NCBI GenBank assembly: GCA_902586495.1
Contig: CACIHQ010000011.1
Coordinates: forward strand, 1 to 42,587
From: an uncultured Pelagibacteraceae bacterium
GTDB taxonomy: Bacteria > Pseudomonadota > Alphaproteobacteria > Pelagibacterales > Pelagibacteraceae
Direction of reading: 5' to 3'
DNA: 42,587 bases
Positions 25,771 to 33,725 of this stretch are shown in pieces. Both the position numbers and the translations under genes were made by a program. The first letter of the stretch is position 1. Each line of letters begins with the position of its first letter. The notes under the pieces were generated by a model. The model was given only the letters and a program-made list of their open reading frames with translations, made no database searches and was not told the DNA's origin.

Positions 25771-26176
25771 AATTTTAGCAAAGTTTATCAAAGATATGTC
25801 TAGTGAGACACCTGATGTTGAAACATACATGTACGTGAAAGATCACATTTCTCAATATCAGTTAGGGATTGATATAAATTCAAAAGCAATCAAAAGCAGG
25901 CTAATAGAGGTAAATACAGCCATAAGATTTTATGATAAAAATGAAAATATCAAAAAATCAATTTTTGAATTCATTTATTCATCGATCTTACAAGTTGATG
26001 AAAACCTTAAAGATAAAAAAACTTTGGAAAAAATTGTTCTTGTAGATGTTCAAAAAGAAATTTTTCCTGATGTAGAAAAAACATTAATAAATTTACTTCA
26101 TAACTCAGGATACCCTGCAATTGAAATTGAAAAAAAAATAGATTTTGAAGATTTATACAAAAAAAATATTAATTAA
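25754..26176 (+). CDS. secB: Protein-export chaperone SecB
   Basis: Cytosolic chaperone that keeps preproteins unfolded and passes them to SecA. The 140-residue protein has the family's Y-x-K-D-h-S-x-E-x-P start (YILAKF-type variant, FIKDMSSETPDVETYM), followed by YQLGIDINSKAI. The C-terminal part, VLVDVQKEIFPDVEKTLINLLHNSGYPAIEI, is shown here as a region at about residues 97-127; it is the SecB LFPFxRxxIxxxxxxgGFPPl pattern in diverged form. An ATG three bases earlier (25751) is also possible. The 3' end overlaps convergent dnaQ by 8 bases. Confidence 0.87.
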   Translation: MTKNYKILAKFIKDMSSETPDVETYMYVKDHISQYQLGIDINSKAIKSRLIEVNTAIRFYDKNENIKKSIFEFIYSSILQVDENLKDKKTLEKIVLVDVQKEIFPDVEKTLINLLHNSGYPAIEIEKKIDFEDLYKKNIN

Positions 26177-26834
26177 AAAAATTTTTTTTTATATACGTTT
26201 TCAAAAAATCACTATGTTTTTGTAACTCCTCTTTGGTGGGTAGAATGACCTTATTAAAATAGTCTATTTTTTCATTAACAGATTGTTTAGAAGTTTTTTC
26301 TTCAACACTAAAATTTAAAGTCGGTTCTTTCTGATCTATCAAATTAATATAAACTTTTGCTAATAAATCACAATCAATTAAGGCTGTATGTTTTACTCTT
26401 CTCGAATTATCAATTCTATATCTTTTACATAATGCATCTAAATTTGAGGGCGATCCAGGAAATTTGTCTCTTGCTAAAATTAATGTGTCTATTACTTCAT
26501 TGTTGATTTCTTTTTTGCCTAAAATTTTCAATTCATTATTTATGTGGGATAAATCAAATTCTGCATTATGTATTACAATCTTTTTATCTTTAATAAATTC
26601 TAAAAACTCATCCACAATCTCTGAAAATTTCTTTTGCTTTGATAAAAAATCATCATTGTAACCATGGACCTCAAAGGCTTTTTGAGAAACCTTTCTTTCT
26701 GGATTTAAATAACAATGAAATTTATTTTTTGTAGGAATTAAATTTTCGAGTTCAATACAACCAATCTCAACAATCCTGTGACCTTCCTTAACAGAGATAC
26801 CAGTTGTTTCAGTGTCTAAAACAATTTCTTTCAT
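26169..26834 (-). CDS. dnaQ: DNA polymerase III epsilon subunit (3'-5' proofreading exonuclease)
   Basis: The 221-residue protein has the three DEDDh exonuclease motifs: ExoI VLDTETTGIS, ExoII VIHNAEFDLSHIN, and ExoIII VKHTALIDCDLLAKVY with the catalytic His and Asp. The Exo-like core is followed by about 45 residues that would contact the polymerase alpha subunit. It has no polymerase fusion. It lies one base past coaE (coaE stop overlaps its start by 1) in a minus-strand run leading away from the putative origin. Its end overlaps secB on the other strand by 8 bases. Confidence 0.96.
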   Translation of the reverse strand: MKEIVLDTETTGISVKEGHRIVEIGCIELENLIPTKNKFHCYLNPERKVSQKAFEVHGYNDDFLSKQKKFSEIVDEFLEFIKDKKIVIHNAEFDLSHINNELKILGKKEINNEVIDTLILARDKFPGSPSNLDALCKRYRIDNSRRVKHTALIDCDLLAKVYINLIDQKEPTLNFSVEEKTSKQSVNEKIDYFNKVILPTKEELQKHSDFLKTYIKKNFFN

Positions 26835-27403
26835 TATAAGATCTTTTTTAAAAGATTTTTTACACTTTTTCTAACAGAACTTTTTGTATGATAGTTTTTA
26901 ATTATATATTTAGATTTTTTTTTTTTATAATCGAGCGGTAGTTGAATTTCTTTCAATCTTTTTAAAATTTTACTATTAAAACTCTCTCTCTTGCTAAGTC
27001 TTTTTAATATATCTGATTTTTTTGCATCAACAAAAACTAAAATCGTATCTTTAGTTTTTATTTTATTTTCTAACAATAATGGAATATCTAAAATTATTAA
27101 CTTTCTTGTTTTATTTTTTAAAAGAAACAAATTCATTTTTTTTCTAACCAGTGGGTGAACTATTTTGGTAATTTTTTTAATGTTATTCTTATTGCTTAAA
27201 ATCGCATTCATTAATTCTGTTTTATCTATCGGAAATGTTTCTATATATTTTGGTAACAATTTCTTTAATTTTATAAAACAATTCTTATTTTTTTTATATA
27301 TTTCAGCCACCTCATTATCAGCATTAAAAACTGGATAACCAAATGACCTTGCAACAAAGCTTTTTCCAGATCCTATGTCACCCAAGATTGCAATTTTAAT
27401 CAT
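26834..27403 (-). CDS. coaE: Dephospho-CoA kinase
   Basis: Last step of CoA synthesis, phosphorylation of dephospho-CoA. The 189-residue P-loop kinase has Walker A AILGDIGSGKSFVARSFG, then FNADNEVAEIYKK (family DaD substrate site), VHPLVRKKMN and LIILDIPLLLENKI (family DiPLLfE), and the lid VFVDAKKSDILKRLSKRES. ATGs at 27403 and 27406 both give good starts; the frame extends to 27430 but the first residues there lie inside aroE and precede the conserved start. The start overlaps aroE by 8 bases. Confidence 0.94.
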   Translation of the reverse strand: MIKIAILGDIGSGKSFVARSFGYPVFNADNEVAEIYKKNKNCFIKLKKLLPKYIETFPIDKTELMNAILSNKNNIKKITKIVHPLVRKKMNLFLLKNKTRKLIILDIPLLLENKIKTKDTILVFVDAKKSDILKRLSKRESFNSKILKRLKEIQLPLDYKKKKSKYIIKNYHTKSSVRKSVKNLLKKIL

Positions 27404-28190
27404 CATCCAAGATCCTGAGTGTTTCTTCATTAACTTTTGGTTCTATTTTGTGCCATAATTTAAATGCCTCTAGGGCTTGGTAAATAAACATGTTTTTTCC
27501 ATTTTCTATTATGTTTCCTGATTCTTTACCCAATTTCAAAAAGTGAGTTTCTTGAGGATTATAAATTACGTCATAGAATAATTTATTTTTTCCTAAAGTT
27601 GAAAAGTCTAAATTTATTTTTTCATTATTTAAACCAAGGCTTGTGGCATTTATTATCATATCAAAATCAATCAATTTTCCCCATTCTAAAACTTTAAGAT
27701 TATTAAATAAAACTCTCAAATTCTCTGCCTTCTCTCTAGTCCTATTGCTAATTGTTATCTCTTGAACCAGCATATTTTTTAAAGCAAGAATTATTGAAGA
27801 AACTACACCACCAGCACCTAAAATTAAAACTCTCTTTCCCTTTAAACTAAAATTTAATTTTTTTATTGCAGCATCAAAACCAGCTATATCTGTATTATGT
27901 CCAACTAAATCACCGTTATCAAATGTAATTGTATTTACTGATTGAGTTTGATCTGCCTCTGGGCTTAATTTATCTAAAAAAGGGATAACTGTTTTTTTGA
28001 AAGGTACAGTCACATTACAGCCAGCTATTTTCTGTTTTTTGATATCTAGGATGAAACTTTTAATTTCATAATCCTCAAGTTTAATTTTATCGTATGTGGC
28101 ATCAATATTATTTTCTTTTAGCCAATAGTTTTGAAGTTTGGGGGACAAAGAGTGATCAATCGGGTTACCAATAACTAAATATTTATTCAT
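27396..28190 (-). CDS. aroE: Shikimate dehydrogenase
   Basis: NADPH-dependent reduction of 3-dehydroshikimate. The 264-residue protein shows the shikimate site GNPIDHSLSPKLQNYW, the catalytic Lys in CNVTVPFKKTVIPFLD, HNTDIAGF with the catalytic Asp, the NADP motif VLILGAGGVVSSI, SNRTREKAE and the conserved NATSLGL. Length is normal. It overlaps maf by 8 bases and coaE by 8, as part of a coupled minus-strand operon. Confidence 0.97.
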   Translation of the reverse strand: MNKYLVIGNPIDHSLSPKLQNYWLKENNIDATYDKIKLEDYEIKSFILDIKKQKIAGCNVTVPFKKTVIPFLDKLSPEADQTQSVNTITFDNGDLVGHNTDIAGFDAAIKKLNFSLKGKRVLILGAGGVVSSIILALKNMLVQEITISNRTREKAENLRVLFNNLKVLEWGKLIDFDMIINATSLGLNNEKINLDFSTLGKNKLFYDVIYNPQETHFLKLGKESGNIIENGKNMFIYQALEAFKLWHKIEPKVNEETLRILDDD

Positions 28191-28770
28191 AATTTTTTAA
28201 ATAATCCCTAATTTTGTCGATTGGAAGGCCCATAATAGTATTTTCATTTCCCTCTATTTTAGAAAATAACATTTTTCCTTCACCCTCAATTTGGTAAACA
28301 TTATATGAGTAAAGCGCATCATCACTTATTTTAGATAAATAGTTAATTAGCTGATTTTCAGTAAAATTTTTCATTGTAAGTTGGGCTTTATCAGTATAAT
28401 TCCAAATCATCATTCCATTTTTAGATATACAAACCGAGCTTATTAAATAATGGATTTTACCATTCAGCATTTTTAAAATTGTTAAAGCCTCATCCCTATT
28501 TTCAGGTTTTGATATCAATTTCCCTTTTAAATCAATAACACTGTCAGCTCCTATAACTATTTGATCCGGATGTTTCATGCTTACTTTGTTTGCTTTTAGT
28601 TCTGCTAAGTTTTTTGAAATAGTTTCTGGGGTTGCATTTTCATTTAATAAGCTTGATTTAACAACATCTTCATCTACATTGGAAGGTTCAACAATGCTCT
28701 CAATATTATTTTTATCTAAAATTTCTTTTCTAACTTTACTTTTCGAGGCTAAGATTACTTTTCTAAGCAT
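28183..28770 (-). CDS. maf: Maf-like nucleoside triphosphate pyrophosphatase
   Basis: House-cleaning hydrolase of non-canonical or pyrimidine nucleotides. The 195-residue protein begins VILASKSKVRKEILDKNNI, the Maf ASxSxxRxxxL signature in slightly altered form, and has VIGADSVIDLKGKLISKPEN with the catalytic Asp, LNGKIHYLISSVCI, and the late YNVYQIEGEGKMLFSKIEG. The ending IMGLPIDKIRDYL is typical (family GLPxxxL). It overlaps ppsR and aroE by 8 bases each. Confidence 0.95.
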   Translation of the reverse strand: MLRKVILASKSKVRKEILDKNNIESIVEPSNVDEDVVKSSLLNENATPETISKNLAELKANKVSMKHPDQIVIGADSVIDLKGKLISKPENRDEALTILKMLNGKIHYLISSVCISKNGMMIWNYTDKAQLTMKNFTENQLINYLSKISDDALYSYNVYQIEGEGKMLFSKIEGNENTIMGLPIDKIRDYLKNYE

Positions 28771-29593
28771 TTTTTTTATTAGAAAAAATTTTATGAATTT
28801 TTATTACTGAAGCAGCGGTTTCTTCGACAGATTTTCTTGTTACATCTATAATAGGCCACTTATATTTCTTGAAAGTATCTTTTGCATCATCAACTTCTTT
28901 TTTAATTTTTTCTAAATCAGTATAATCATTATTTTTATTATCTTTTAAAGAATTCATTCGGTTTTTTCTAATGTCAACTAGCCTTTCTGCTTCTGTTGTT
29001 AAACCAACAACACAAAAATTTTCTGGATTCTTTTTTAAAAATTCTGGTAAAGAATTTTTGTTCACGAGTGGTATGTTGGCTGTTCTATAACCTTTGTTGG
29101 CTAAATATATTGATGTAGGTGTTTTACTTGTTCTGCTAACACCTAACAAAATTATATCAGATTTTTCTCCATCGTTTAATAAATTTCCATCATCATGATT
29201 CATTGTGTACTGTATGGCTTCAATTCTGTTGTAATATTCCTCGTTTAAAATGTGCTGTCCACTTGGTTCGTGTGATGCTCTTTGATTAAATAATTTTGAA
29301 AAACTTAATATTAAACTTCCCAAGACTCCAAAACATGGTATTCTTTTTTTGCTACACGCATTTGCTAAAGTTTTGGCCAAATTGTTGTCCACAATTGTGT
29401 ACAAAATTATAGAATTTTTCTCTTTTTCAGCTAAATCAAGAATTTTAGATATCTGATTCTCAGTTCGCGTAAAAGAATATGAATTAACTTTATAATCAAT
29501 ATTTTTAAATTGAGCTTTCAAAGATAAAAAAATTCTCTCCAAAGTCTCTCCTGTAGAGTCAGAAATTAAAAATATTTGATAAGTATTAATCAT
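28763..29593 (-). CDS. ppsR: PSRP family regulator (bifunctional kinase/pyrophosphorylase, DUF299)
   Basis: Family members phosphorylate and dephosphorylate PEP synthetase or pyruvate phosphate dikinase, using ADP. The 276-residue protein opens IFLISDSTGETLERIFLSL, the DUF299 signature, followed by the P-loop ILLGVSRTSKTPTSIYLAN and the conserved GYRTANIPLV and VGLTTEAERLVDIRKNRM. The C-terminal KKYKWPIIDVTRKSVEETAA is also typical. It is the first gene leftward of the putative origin. In Caulobacter a homologue also borders the origin opposite hemE. Confidence 0.94.
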   Translation of the reverse strand: MINTYQIFLISDSTGETLERIFLSLKAQFKNIDYKVNSYSFTRTENQISKILDLAEKEKNSIILYTIVDNNLAKTLANACSKKRIPCFGVLGSLILSFSKLFNQRASHEPSGQHILNEEYYNRIEAIQYTMNHDDGNLLNDGEKSDIILLGVSRTSKTPTSIYLANKGYRTANIPLVNKNSLPEFLKKNPENFCVVGLTTEAERLVDIRKNRMNSLKDNKNNDYTDLEKIKKEVDDAKDTFKKYKWPIIDVTRKSVEETAASVIKIHKIFSNKKNA

Positions 29594-29678
29594 GTATATT
29601 CAGTTAATATCTTTGTAATATTTTAATAAAATTAAACAAATTTTTTTTTTATACTAAATACCATGTAAAATAAGGGTT

Positions 29679-29687
29679 TTATTCACA
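29679..29687 (+). promoter_or_regulatory. DnaA box TTATTCACA (1)
   Basis: Exact match to the common DnaA box TTATNCACA. Its flank (TTCACATTC) is shared with the second box 127 bases downstream. Confidence 0.75.
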
Positions 29688-29783
29688 TTCTTTATTAAGT
29701 GGAAAATAAATATACAAATGATTAAGTAATTCATAAATTACATATTAATTAATGATAAATTTAAGAATAAATGGTTAATAAAA

Positions 29784-29792
29784 TGTTGATAA
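29784..29792 (-). promoter_or_regulatory. DnaA-box-like site TTATCAACA
   Basis: TGTTGATAA on the plus strand, which is TTATCAACA on the minus strand, differs from TTATCCACA at one position. It lies 13 bases before the second exact box and faces it. Confidence 0.45.
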
Positions 29793-29805
29793 AAAATAGT
29801 TACCA

Positions 29806-29814
29806 TTATTCACA
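29806..29814 (+). promoter_or_regulatory. DnaA box TTATTCACA (2)
   Basis: Second exact TTATTCACA. It abuts where the -35 of the hemE promoter would be (about 29814-29819), so bound DnaA could influence hemE transcription. Confidence 0.75.
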
Positions 29815-29836
29815 TTCCCTAATAATACTACAATCT

Positions 29837-29842
29837 TATAAT
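29837..29842 (+). promoter_or_regulatory. -10 element of the hemE promoter
   Basis: A perfect TATAAT 13 bases before the hemE ATG. Predicted start near 29849 gives a leader of about 7 bases. No convincing -35 is seen, and DnaA box 2 lies next to that position. Confidence 0.5.
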
Positions 29843-29855
29843 ATATATTTTATGT

Positions 29856-30857
29856 ATGACTCAAATTGATAAAGTTTTAAAGAATTACGATACATCTATA
29901 AAACCAATATGGATAATGAGACAAGCAGGTAGATATTTACCTGAATTCAGAGAAATCAGAGCTAAAAATCCTAACTTCATAGAACTATGTTTAAATGAAA
30001 AACTATCAACCGAAATAACGTTACAACCCCTTAAAAGATTCGATTTAGATGCTGCTATAATCTTTTCTGATATTTTAATGCTTCCATATGGTTTAAATCA
30101 GAAAGTTGAATTTAAAAAAGGAGTTGGGCCTATATTAGGTGATTTAAATTTAAATAACATTCTAAATTTAGATGAAAGCGATTTTATTAATAAATTAAAA
30201 CCAGTTTATAAATTAGTTAATTTGATTAAAAATAATGATCTTACAAAAGATAAGAATACAATAGGTTTTGTTGGTGCTCCCTGGACTCTTTTGGTTTACA
30301 TGATAAATCAAAAATCTCCAAAGTCTGGTTTAAAAGTTGACTTTTTCAAAGATAAAAATTTTATAGACAAGATTCTAAAGATTATTGAAAAGTTCTCAAA
30401 ATTACACATTAAAAATCAGGTTGAAAGTGGCGCGCAAATTATTCAAATTTTTGATAGTTGGGCCAGCTTATTAGATGAAAAAGATTTATCAAATTATATT
30501 TATGAACCTACGATAAAGTTAGTCGAATATACAAGATCTTTAAATATTCCAAGCATATGTTTTCCTAAAGGTATTAAAAAATATAAAGATTATTGTGAAA
30601 TCGTTAAGCCTGATGCTATTTGCATTGATTATGAAGTTGATCCCAAAGAAATCTTAAAGAATATAAAAATTCCTATTCAAGGAGGATTGGATCCAAAAAT
30701 TTTATTAACGGATAAAGAGAATTTGAGAAAAGGAGCAAAAAAGTATTTAGAAATTTTTAAAGACCATCCTTATATATTTAACTTAGGGCACGGAGTTTTG
30801 CCTGAAACCGATCCAAAAATGATGGACTACCTTGTTAAAATGGTTAAAGACTATTAA
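29856..30857 (+). CDS. hemE: Uroporphyrinogen decarboxylase
   Basis: Decarboxylates the four acetate side chains of uroporphyrinogen III to give coproporphyrinogen III. The 333-residue protein has the family signatures PIWIMRQAGRYLPEFREIR near the N-terminus, DAAIIFSDILMLPYGL with the catalytic Asp, GFVGAPWTLLVYMI, IQIFDSWASLL and the end FNLGHGVLPETDP. It is the first gene rightward of the putative origin, abuts hemH without a gap, and starts the hemE-hemH-hemJ operon. Confidence 0.98.
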   Translation: MTQIDKVLKNYDTSIKPIWIMRQAGRYLPEFREIRAKNPNFIELCLNEKLSTEITLQPLKRFDLDAAIIFSDILMLPYGLNQKVEFKKGVGPILGDLNLNNILNLDESDFINKLKPVYKLVNLIKNNDLTKDKNTIGFVGAPWTLLVYMINQKSPKSGLKVDFFKDKNFIDKILKIIEKFSKLHIKNQVESGAQIIQIFDSWASLLDEKDLSNYIYEPTIKLVEYTRSLNIPSICFPKGIKKYKDYCEIVKPDAICIDYEVDPKEILKNIKIPIQGGLDPKILLTDKENLRKGAKKYLEIFKDHPYIFNLGHGVLPETDPKMMDYLVKMVKDY

Positions 30858-31856
30858 ATGGAAAACAGCAAAAACCATCCGCAAATTAACTTTGGCAAAA
30901 CAGGAGTTTTAATAGTTAATCTTGGAACTCCTGATTCAACAAGTTGGTTAGATATTAGAAAATATTTAAAGGAATTTCTATCGGACAGAAGAGTAATAGA
31001 GGTTAATCCTATATTATGGCAAATTATATTAAACGTTTTTATATTAAATTTAAGACCTTCTAAAACTGCTAAAGCATATAAGGAAATTTGGATGAAAAAA
31101 GAAAACATTTCACCTCTACTTTATTACACTCGACAGCAAGCTAATAAATTATCAAATTTAATATCTGAGAAAAATGTAATTGTAGATTTTGCTATGCGGT
31201 ACGGGAATCCAAGTATTAAAAGTAAGATAAAAGATTTGCATGATAAGGGTTGTGAAAATTTGGTAATATTGCCACTGTATCCTCAATATGCTGCGGCAAC
31301 TACCGCTACAGTTTGTGATGAAGTTTATAGAACACTTATGAAAATGAGATGGCAACCATCCATAAAAATAATCCCACATTATGAGTCCCATCCTCAATAT
31401 ATAGATGCTTTGGTCAATTCACTTAATAAAAAGATAAAAGAAATAAATTGGAAACCAGATTTAATTTTGGCATCTTATCATGGTATTCCACAGAAATATT
31501 TTGATAAAGGAGATCCATATCATTGTTATTGTCAAAAAACTACCAGACTAATTTCAGAAAAGTTTAATCTCGTAGAACTTAAAACGACTTTTCAATCAAG
31601 ATTTGGTCCTCAAAAATGGCTTGAACCTTACACAGATAAAACATTAGAAAAATTGCCCAACGAAGGTAAAAAAAATGTTCTTGCAATATGCCCTGGTTTT
31701 TCTTCGGACTGCGTTGAAACTTTGGAGGAAATACTTATTCAAGGTAAAGAAACCTTTTTAGAGTCCGGTGGAGAAAACTTTGATATGGTCCCGTGTTTAA
31801 ACGATAATGATGATCATATAGCTTTACTGAAATCATTAGTTCAAAAAAGCCTTTAA
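30858..31856 (+). CDS. hemH: Ferrochelatase
   Basis: Inserts Fe2+ into protoporphyrin IX. The 332-residue protein begins its conserved core with TGVLIVNLGTPDS and contains SPLLYYTRQQANKLS, VILPLYPQYAAATTATV, the active-site His in ASYHGIPQKYFDKGD, and CPGFSSDCVETLEEI with the catalytic Glu. Several cysteines (HCYC, CPGF, SSDC, VPCL) occur; some alphaproteobacterial ferrochelatases bind a 2Fe-2S cluster, but I cannot assign ligands here. It follows hemE with no spacing and precedes hemJ by 3 bases. Confidence 0.97.
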   Translation: MENSKNHPQINFGKTGVLIVNLGTPDSTSWLDIRKYLKEFLSDRRVIEVNPILWQIILNVFILNLRPSKTAKAYKEIWMKKENISPLLYYTRQQANKLSNLISEKNVIVDFAMRYGNPSIKSKIKDLHDKGCENLVILPLYPQYAAATTATVCDEVYRTLMKMRWQPSIKIIPHYESHPQYIDALVNSLNKKIKEINWKPDLILASYHGIPQKYFDKGDPYHCYCQKTTRLISEKFNLVELKTTFQSRFGPQKWLEPYTDKTLEKLPNEGKKNVLAICPGFSSDCVETLEEILIQGKETFLESGGENFDMVPCLNDNDDHIALLKSLVQKSL

Positions 31857-31859
31857 TTT

Positions 31860-32294
31860 ATGAATACTTACCTGCTTTTCAAATCTTTACACTTAATAGC
31901 AGTTGTTTCTTGGATGGCAGGATTGTTGTACCTCCCACGAATTTTTGTTTATCATTCAGAAAATAATAACAATCCTCAAGTGACAGAAATATTTAAAGTG
32001 ATGGAAAAGAAACTTTTTTTTTACATCATGACCCCAGCAATGACTCTTTCTTGGATATTTGGATTAATACTTATACATGAAATAGGTTTTCAGCAGTTAG
32101 GTCAAAAGTGGATGATCTTAAAACTAATTTTTGTTACTTCACTGACTCTGTATCATTTTTATCTTGGAAGAATTTTGGGGCAATTCAAAATAGATATGAA
32201 CAAACATTCCTCTAAATATTATCGGTACATTAATGAAATCCCCACATTATTGCTTATTTTGATCATTTTTATTGTTATTTTTAAACCAATCTAG
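31860..32294 (+). CDS. hemJ: Protoporphyrinogen IX oxidase HemJ
   Basis: Membrane enzyme that oxidises protoporphyrinogen IX in bacteria without HemG or HemY. The 144-residue protein has four predicted helices. Family features are the N-terminal KSLHLIAVVSWMAGLLYLPR with the conserved His, FVYHSENN, then MEKKLFFYIMTPAMTLSWIFG, and WMILKLIFVTSLTLYHFYLG. Location directly after hemE and hemH gives the last two haem steps together. The name rests on both sequence pattern and context. Confidence 0.93.
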   Translation: MNTYLLFKSLHLIAVVSWMAGLLYLPRIFVYHSENNNNPQVTEIFKVMEKKLFFYIMTPAMTLSWIFGLILIHEIGFQQLGQKWMILKLIFVTSLTLYHFYLGRILGQFKIDMNKHSSKYYRYINEIPTLLLILIIFIVIFKPI

Positions 32295-32296
32295 GG

Positions 32297-32324
32297 TTGA
32301 ATAATTTTAATTAGTATATATATT
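32297..32324 (+). promoter_or_regulatory. Candidate promoter of rho
   Basis: TTGAAT (32297-32302), a 16-base spacer, and TATATT (32319-32324), located 3-30 bases after the hemJ stop. The predicted start near 32331 leaves a leader of about 26 bases before the rho ATG. The leader has no clear C-rich rut-like stretch. Confidence 0.5.
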
Positions 32325-32356
32325 AAAAATATTATTAAGTCCTTAATAATTAATTC

Positions 32357-33625
32357 ATGAACATACAAGAACTCAAACTCAAATCGTCAGAACAACTAAT
32401 TACTCAAGCTGAAGAATTGGGTATAGAAAATGCCAGTACACTTAGAAAGCAAGAAATATTATTTGCAATTTTGAAAAAAGTTGCAGAGAAAGAGGAGATT
32501 ACCGGAGCTGGAGTTCTACAATTATTACAAGACGGTTTTGGTTTTTTGAGAGCAATGGAGTCAAATTATCTTCCAGGACCGGATGATATTTATGTAAGTC
32601 CAAGTCAGATTAGAAAATTTGGTTTAAGAACCGGTGATACTGTAGAGGGACCGGTAAGAGCACCAAAAGAAGGTGAGAGATATTTTGCTTTACTTCAAGT
32701 TAGTAAGATCAATTTTGAAGAGCCTGATAAATCTAGACACAAAATAGCATTTGATAACTTAACCCCACTTTATCCTGATAAGCAATTAGTTATGGAAGTA
32801 GAAGTTACAAAGCCTGATAAAAAACAAGATTTAACTCCGAGGTTAATCGATTTAGTTAGTCCAATTGGAAAAGGTCAAAGATCGATAATTATTTCACCAC
32901 CAAAAGCAGGTAAAACTATGATTTTACAAAGCATAGCTAATTCAATCGCTAAAAACTATCCAGAATGTTATTTGATTGTTTTGCTCATTGATGAAAGACC
33001 TGAAGAAGTAACTGACATGCAAAGAACAGTTAAGGGAGAAGTTATTAGTTCAACTTTTGACGAACCAGCCCAGCGTCATGTTGCGGTTGCTGAAATGGTT
33101 ATTGAAAAAGCAAAAAGATTAACAGAACATAAAAAAGATGTTGTTATATTGTTAGACTCAATTACAAGATTAGGACGAGCTTACAATGCTGTCATACCAA
33201 GTTCAGGTAAAGTCTTAACTGGAGGAGTGGATGCTAATGCTTTACAAAGACCAAAAAGGTTTTTCGGTGCAGCCAGAAATATTGAAGAAGGAGGCTCACT
33301 AACAATTATTTCGACTGCTTTAATAGATACCGGTAGCAGAATGGATGAAGTGATTTTTGAGGAATTTAAGGGAACAGGTAACAGTGAAACAGTATTAGAT
33401 AGAAAAATTGCTGATAAAAGAATCTATCCTGCGATTGATATTACTAAATCTGGTACTAGAAGAGAAGAGCTTTTGTTTGATAAGAACGATCTACAGAAAA
33501 TGAATGTTTTGAGGAGAATTATTGCGCCAATGGGAACTATGGATGCTATCGAATTTATAAGTTCAAAATTAAAAGATACAAAAAATAATTCTGAGTTTTT
33601 TAATTCAATGAATAAACCATCATAA
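32357..33625 (+). CDS. rho: Transcription termination factor Rho
   Basis: Hexameric RNA helicase that ends transcription at rut sites. The 422-residue protein has the N-terminal Rho domain, the cold-shock-like RNA-binding fold ([39 protein letters not shown]), and the ATPase domain with Walker [16 protein letters not shown], Walker [17 protein letters not shown] and the Q-loop/R-loop region [19 protein letters not shown]. No long insertion is present. Since almost no intrinsic terminators are visible here, Rho may carry much of the termination load in this genome, which is inference. Confidence 0.98.
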   Translation: MNIQELKLKSSEQLITQAEELGIENASTLRKQEILFAILKKVAEKEEITGAGVLQLLQDGFGFLRAMESNYLPGPDDIYVSPSQIRKFGLRTGDTVEGPVRAPKEGERYFALLQVSKINFEEPDKSRHKIAFDNLTPLYPDKQLVMEVEVTKPDKKQDLTPRLIDLVSPIGKGQRSIIISPPKAGKTMILQSIANSIAKNYPECYLIVLLIDERPEEVTDMQRTVKGEVISSTFDEPAQRHVAVAEMVIEKAKRLTEHKKDVVILLDSITRLGRAYNAVIPSSGKVLTGGVDANALQRPKRFFGAARNIEEGGSLTIISTALIDTGSRMDEVIFEEFKGTGNSETVLDRKIADKRIYPAIDITKSGTRREELLFDKNDLQKMNVLRRIIAPMGTMDAIEFISSKLKDTKNNSEFFNSMNKPS

Positions 33626-33656
33626 ATCCGCTTGTAATATATTTAAAAGTACAGAA

Positions 33657-33684
33657 TTGTTAAAAAAAACTATTTTTCTATAAA
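33657..33684 (+). promoter_or_regulatory. Candidate promoter of the GT41 pair
   Basis: TTGTTA (33657-33662), a 16-base spacer, and TATAAA (33679-33684) in the 88-base gap after rho. Predicted start near 33691. This suggests the two glycosyltransferase genes are expressed separately from rho. Confidence 0.5.
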
Positions 33685-33725
33685 AAAAATAATAATGTCA
33701 TTATTTATAAAAAATGTTTGACGTT

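Larger units (their letters stand above)
29594..29855. other. Putative chromosomal origin of replication (oriC)
   Basis: The longest gene-free stretch of the window (262 bases), very AT-rich, with a T10 run at 29641-29650. It holds two exact DnaA boxes TTATTCACA in the same orientation and one near-match in the opposite orientation. It lies between ppsR and hemE, the position of the Caulobacter origin, and genes point away from it on both sides for several kilobases. rho-mnmE-mnmG-rsmG-parA-parB and parS lie about 10 kb away, as expected for an origin domain. No experimental support can be seen from sequence. Confidence 0.72.

Noticed and set aside
29641..29650. T10 run as a terminator or slippage site
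   Set aside because: No hairpin precedes it on either strand and it is non-coding; treated as part of the AT-rich origin region.
33714..33725. ATG at 33714 as the start of GT41 copy A
   Set aside because: Starting at 33726 gives 560 residues and a gap-free N-terminal alignment with copy B.
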